In this document: positions 61,099 to 64,000 of the stretch, piece after piece
How the letters are laid out: the number at the start of each line of letters is the position of its first letter
How positions within the stretch are numbered: the stretch's first letter is position 1
From: Siphonodentalium dalli
Taxonomy: Eukaryota; Mollusca; Scaphopoda; Gadilida; Siphonodentaliidae
Assembly: GCA_032622095.1 (NCBI GenBank)
Contig: CP136065.1
Span: forward strand, 156,057,577-156,121,576
Reading direction: 5' to 3'
DNA: 64,000 nt
Made by a program: the position numbers and the translations under genes
The notes under the pieces: model-generated
The model's database searches: none
What the model was told of the DNA's origin: nothing
Seen by the model: the letters and a program-made list of their open reading frames with translations, nothing else

Positions 61099-62080
61099 TT
61101 ATAGTTAAATATTGATATTGCTATTCTGTGAAATTGACGATTGAGACATAATCTAAAATCCGATAATGTAAAAATGATTGAAACATTACCTTTACACATG
61201 TAATAAATACCACCTTTCTTTTTGTAATGAAATCACTTCGAAACAATTATTTTAAAATGACGTATCGTGGGCTTCTGGAAAGTCATTTCCCCTGAAAATC
61301 TAATTTTACAGGACAAACAAAAAACTGTTTATCTCTGGAAATCTACTGATACCATTGCATGATAATCCATTATAAGGCAGTTCTTATATGCAACTTTCAT
61401 ATTGACATTTCTCCTGGTTGATGTGAAAACCATGATTTTATGGTTTTATATACAATATTTTAGAAGTCAATATTAACAAGGCAAGACACTTTTGTTTTGT
61501 CACATTTGACACTCACTCAGGATGATTAGGAAACAGCCTCTGGTAATACCTCTTCAAAACAATTAAATAAGAATTATACTGCTTGGAATGGCTTCCTAAA
61601 ATGGACATACAACATTTTAGAATTAATTATCAAATTTTTGCGAGGGTTCTGATTCATTTTAGAACATGATTTCCCCCAAAATTAGTGTTTATAGTCGAAA
61701 ATTCAACATGTTATCTTATATCAAATATCTTAAGTAATTGAACCCACAGATTTCAATATGCTGAAAAGTCTTTCATGTCAAATTGGCAATACAAAATTTA
61801 CAAAGCCCACCAATATACAAGGGAGTCTTTGGTAACTTAATTGATCAAAAAGTTGATACATGTATAACAAAAACAAAAAACAGACATTGAACTTATTATC
61901 TAAACACTTCCACTAATAAAAAAGACTTTCTGCACTTGTATTATCATTGCATCTGGCTATCTTCTGCTCCTATATCCTTAACAACCCTCCAAATGAATAA
62001 TAGACCATTCCAATGTATACTTTTAAAACTAGGTCGGAGAATCTATTTGTTTAGAAAGGGTTAAACTGTCAGATTTAAAT
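61099..62080. other. No recognised feature
   Basis: AT-rich, non-coding. Confidence 0.4.
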
Positions 62081-62324
62081 AACCCTTTCAAAACGGGAGC
62101 TGCACTGTGCAGCATTAAAGACCCTATGCCAGTGCATTCTCTTATATAAATGCGAGTCTCACATACATAAGAGAATTCACTGGCATACAAGGTCTAGGTA
62201 AATATTGTTAGGCCAATGCATTCTCTTATATATGCGAGGCTCCATATGGGAGCCTCACATATATAAGAGAAATCATTGGCACAGGGTTTTCACATAATTT
62301 CAGAAAGCTCCAGTCATGCAAGGG
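62081..62324. mobile_element. piggyBac-like hairpin MITE, CCCTTxCATGACTGGAGCT family, second copy
   Basis: The left end CCCTTTCAAAACGGGAGCTG and the inverse right end CCCTTGCATGACTGGAGCTT, followed by TTAA (62325-62328). Two hairpins: CAGTGCATTCTCTTATAT / ATAAGAGAATTCACTGG and GCCAATGCATTCTCTTATAT / ATATAAGAGAAATCATTGGC. Confidence 0.8.
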
Positions 62325-62328
62325 TTAA

Positions 62329-62719
62329 CCCTTTACCCAACAAACCGGCCAAAACCGGCCAAATAAATCTTCAACAGCCTAAAATATCTTCGGTCTGTCT
62401 CAATAGAACCATACAAATATGGATATCATTGGAACCGGCTCCTTGACCACATTGTGATAGTTACAGTTAGCCCTGTGCCAATGCATTCTCTTATATATGC
62501 GAGTCGACCATAGGTCGCCTCGCATATATAAGAGAATGCATTGGCCTAAAAAAAATCTTTTTTTAACACTTTTTACCATTTTTTCTTACATTCTTTAACA
62601 ATTTTATAATTTTTAATGTGTTAAGCCAATGCATTCTCTTATATATGCGAGGCGACCTATGGTCGACTCGCATATATAAGAGAATGCATTGGCACAGGGC
62701 CCTTCTGTTGGGTAAAGGG
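62329..62719. mobile_element. piggyBac-like hairpin MITE, CCCTTTACCCAACA family
   Basis: Perfect 14-bp termini CCCTTTACCCAACA, inverted as TGTTGGGTAAAGGG, with TTAA on both sides (62325-62328, 62720-62723). Two large hairpins share the arm GCCAATGCATTCTCTTATAT-ATGCGAG with its perfect inverse (62478-62546 and 62624-62694). Its left TTAA is also the right TTAA of the preceding element. Confidence 0.9.
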
Positions 62720-62723
62720 TTAA

Positions 62724-63500
62724 TAGTTTAATTGAGGATGTGCCAGACCTGTTTATTTTCTATCTGTGATTTCTTATATCCTGCCATATGTACTATATCA
62801 CATCATATTTTCATGTGCACTTTGTGAGACAGATATGGTGGTCAAAATTAGCATTATAAATTTTGAAGATTTTCCTTGAAAGCCTTATATCGCAAATGTC
62901 TGGTCATATGAGTAAGTGATTTCCTTATCTAATTGACCAAGAAAACAAGTATTTATTTTGAATAGCCTAACTCAAATTTATGTCACACTGACCTGTGACC
63001 TGCATGAACCACCCAATAATGTAATTGTCTGGATGTGATATTGTAATGGTCTTGTCCCCCACCCCCAGAGAGAACCACTTGCAAATAAATTTTTCAGTAT
63101 ATCACCTCGACAAAACCATCAGCAACACCATAGCTGACTATCACAAAGATTCTGCTGATATGAAATTGAACGAATGCATGGTTAGTCTATTATATTTGCT
63201 AATGTCAGAATTCTATGATTGATATATATATCTCAATGTCATATTATCAGAAGTTTCTGAATGGCTTTCATACATTTGGATTCAAAATGAGATTCTAGTG
63301 AATTGTTGATCAACTTTATTAAAAAGACCCTCTCCGAATTTGTACTTACAGAATATCACCTCGTTACATCATAATATTATGTCACTTTAAATGTAGAGTT
63401 GCACTAAAAGCTGAGTTTTTACCATTAATATTTGTAATATAAAGAGTCATTAAATTATATGTATCATCTATCACTTTTTTTTATAAAATCTTGACTTATG
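62724..63500. other. No recognised feature
   Basis: AT-rich, non-coding. The frame at 63025-63222 has no recognisable domain. Confidence 0.4.
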
Positions 63501-63629
63501 GTTTGGCTAGGGGCAGGCTGCGGACGGGCATTCTTTCGGCCCCAAACCTATATAAAATAGCCATTTATTGATGGTTTCTAACAATTATTGGATGTGAATT
63601 TATTTTCATGTGTGACAGCTGCACTCAGA

Positions 63630-64000
63630 AAATCATTCCCACCCCAACTTTCTGACCAGAGTTATGCCACTTATGTCTATATTATAGCAATTTTATGTCC
63701 GTTATTGTGAAAACTTGAACAAACGTCAACCAATTTCATTCATATTTGGTATATCGATCTTTCACAACCATATCTTGATCCGAGTTCAAAAACCAGGTGT
63801 ATCCATTTTTTTCACCTGTGTTAAAGCCCTTAGTCTCTATTTTTCGCAATTTTAGGAAAAGATATGTCTGATAGTATGATAACTTGAACAAACATCAACC
63901 AATTTCATTCATATTTGGTATTTGGATCTTTCACAACAATATCTCAAACTAATTTGAAAACAAGATTTGTTTTATTCTTTTTATGTGTTACGATATGGGC
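63630..64000 (+). repeat. ~180-bp tandem units running off the window end
   Basis: AACTTGAACAAACGTCAACC-AATTTCATTCATATTTGGTA, GATCTTTCACAACCATATCT at 63712 recur at 63889-63945 with a ~177-bp period. Likely another tandem-repeat element cut by the window edge. Confidence 0.7.

Overview
The window is animal nuclear DNA: low coding density, spliced genes with GT-AG introns, long AT-rich introns, and dense transposon-derived repeats. The one intact gene is B9D1, a ciliary transition-zone protein. The repeat complement (THAP/P-element-like transposase, CR1/L2-like non-LTR ends, many palindromic MITEs, and tandem-repeat elements rich in 'GTCCGTCCGTC'-type sequence) fits an aquatic invertebrate. 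I lean towards a mollusc or another lophotrochozoan; amphioxus or a hemichordate is not excluded. No prokaryotic gene or CRISPR array was seen.

Layout. 1-16 kb is gene-poor. It holds small palindromic MITEs (1.2, 3.4, 11.5, 14.4 kb), a 768-bp TIR element with direct-repeat flanks (4799-5566), a decayed THAP/P-element transposase on the minus strand (8161-5604), and minisatellites (9.1-9.8, 14.9-15.2 kb). 16.0-21.8 kb is dominated by a 5.07-kb imperfect palindrome (16694-21761), a giant foldback element built partly from ~175-bp tandem units. It sits inside a TTAA-flanked MITE, which itself sits inside an older fragment of the same foldback family. About 245 bp downstream B9D1 begins, on the plus strand. 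Its six coding exons (22007-22063, 31691-31759, 37051-37162, 38195-38291, 54344-54477, 58253-58419) give an uninterrupted 211-residue protein. The introns total about 36 kb and are packed with repeats: a 930-bp TIR element with 6-bp target duplication (29116-30045), tandem-repeat elements (30.7-31.5, 32.8-34.2, 45.5-45.9, 50.6-51.6 kb), non-LTR retrotransposon ends (34.9 and 53.1 kb), a 1538-bp piggyBac-like element nested in another MITE (41536-43073), a tandem array carrying a 100-bp piece of 28S rRNA (46686-46785), and several hairpin MITE families. 58.4-64 kb, downstream of B9D1, again contains only nested MITEs.

The clearest themes are repeated use of TTAA target sites by unrelated-looking palindromic elements, two independent TTAA insertions at mirror-image sites of the same host MITE family, and a hairpin module shared by elements with different termini. 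Apart from B9D1 there is no gene system to reconstruct. Boundaries were read by eye; exon boundaries and the TTAA, TA and other target-site calls were checked base by base, while repeat-array limits are approximate.
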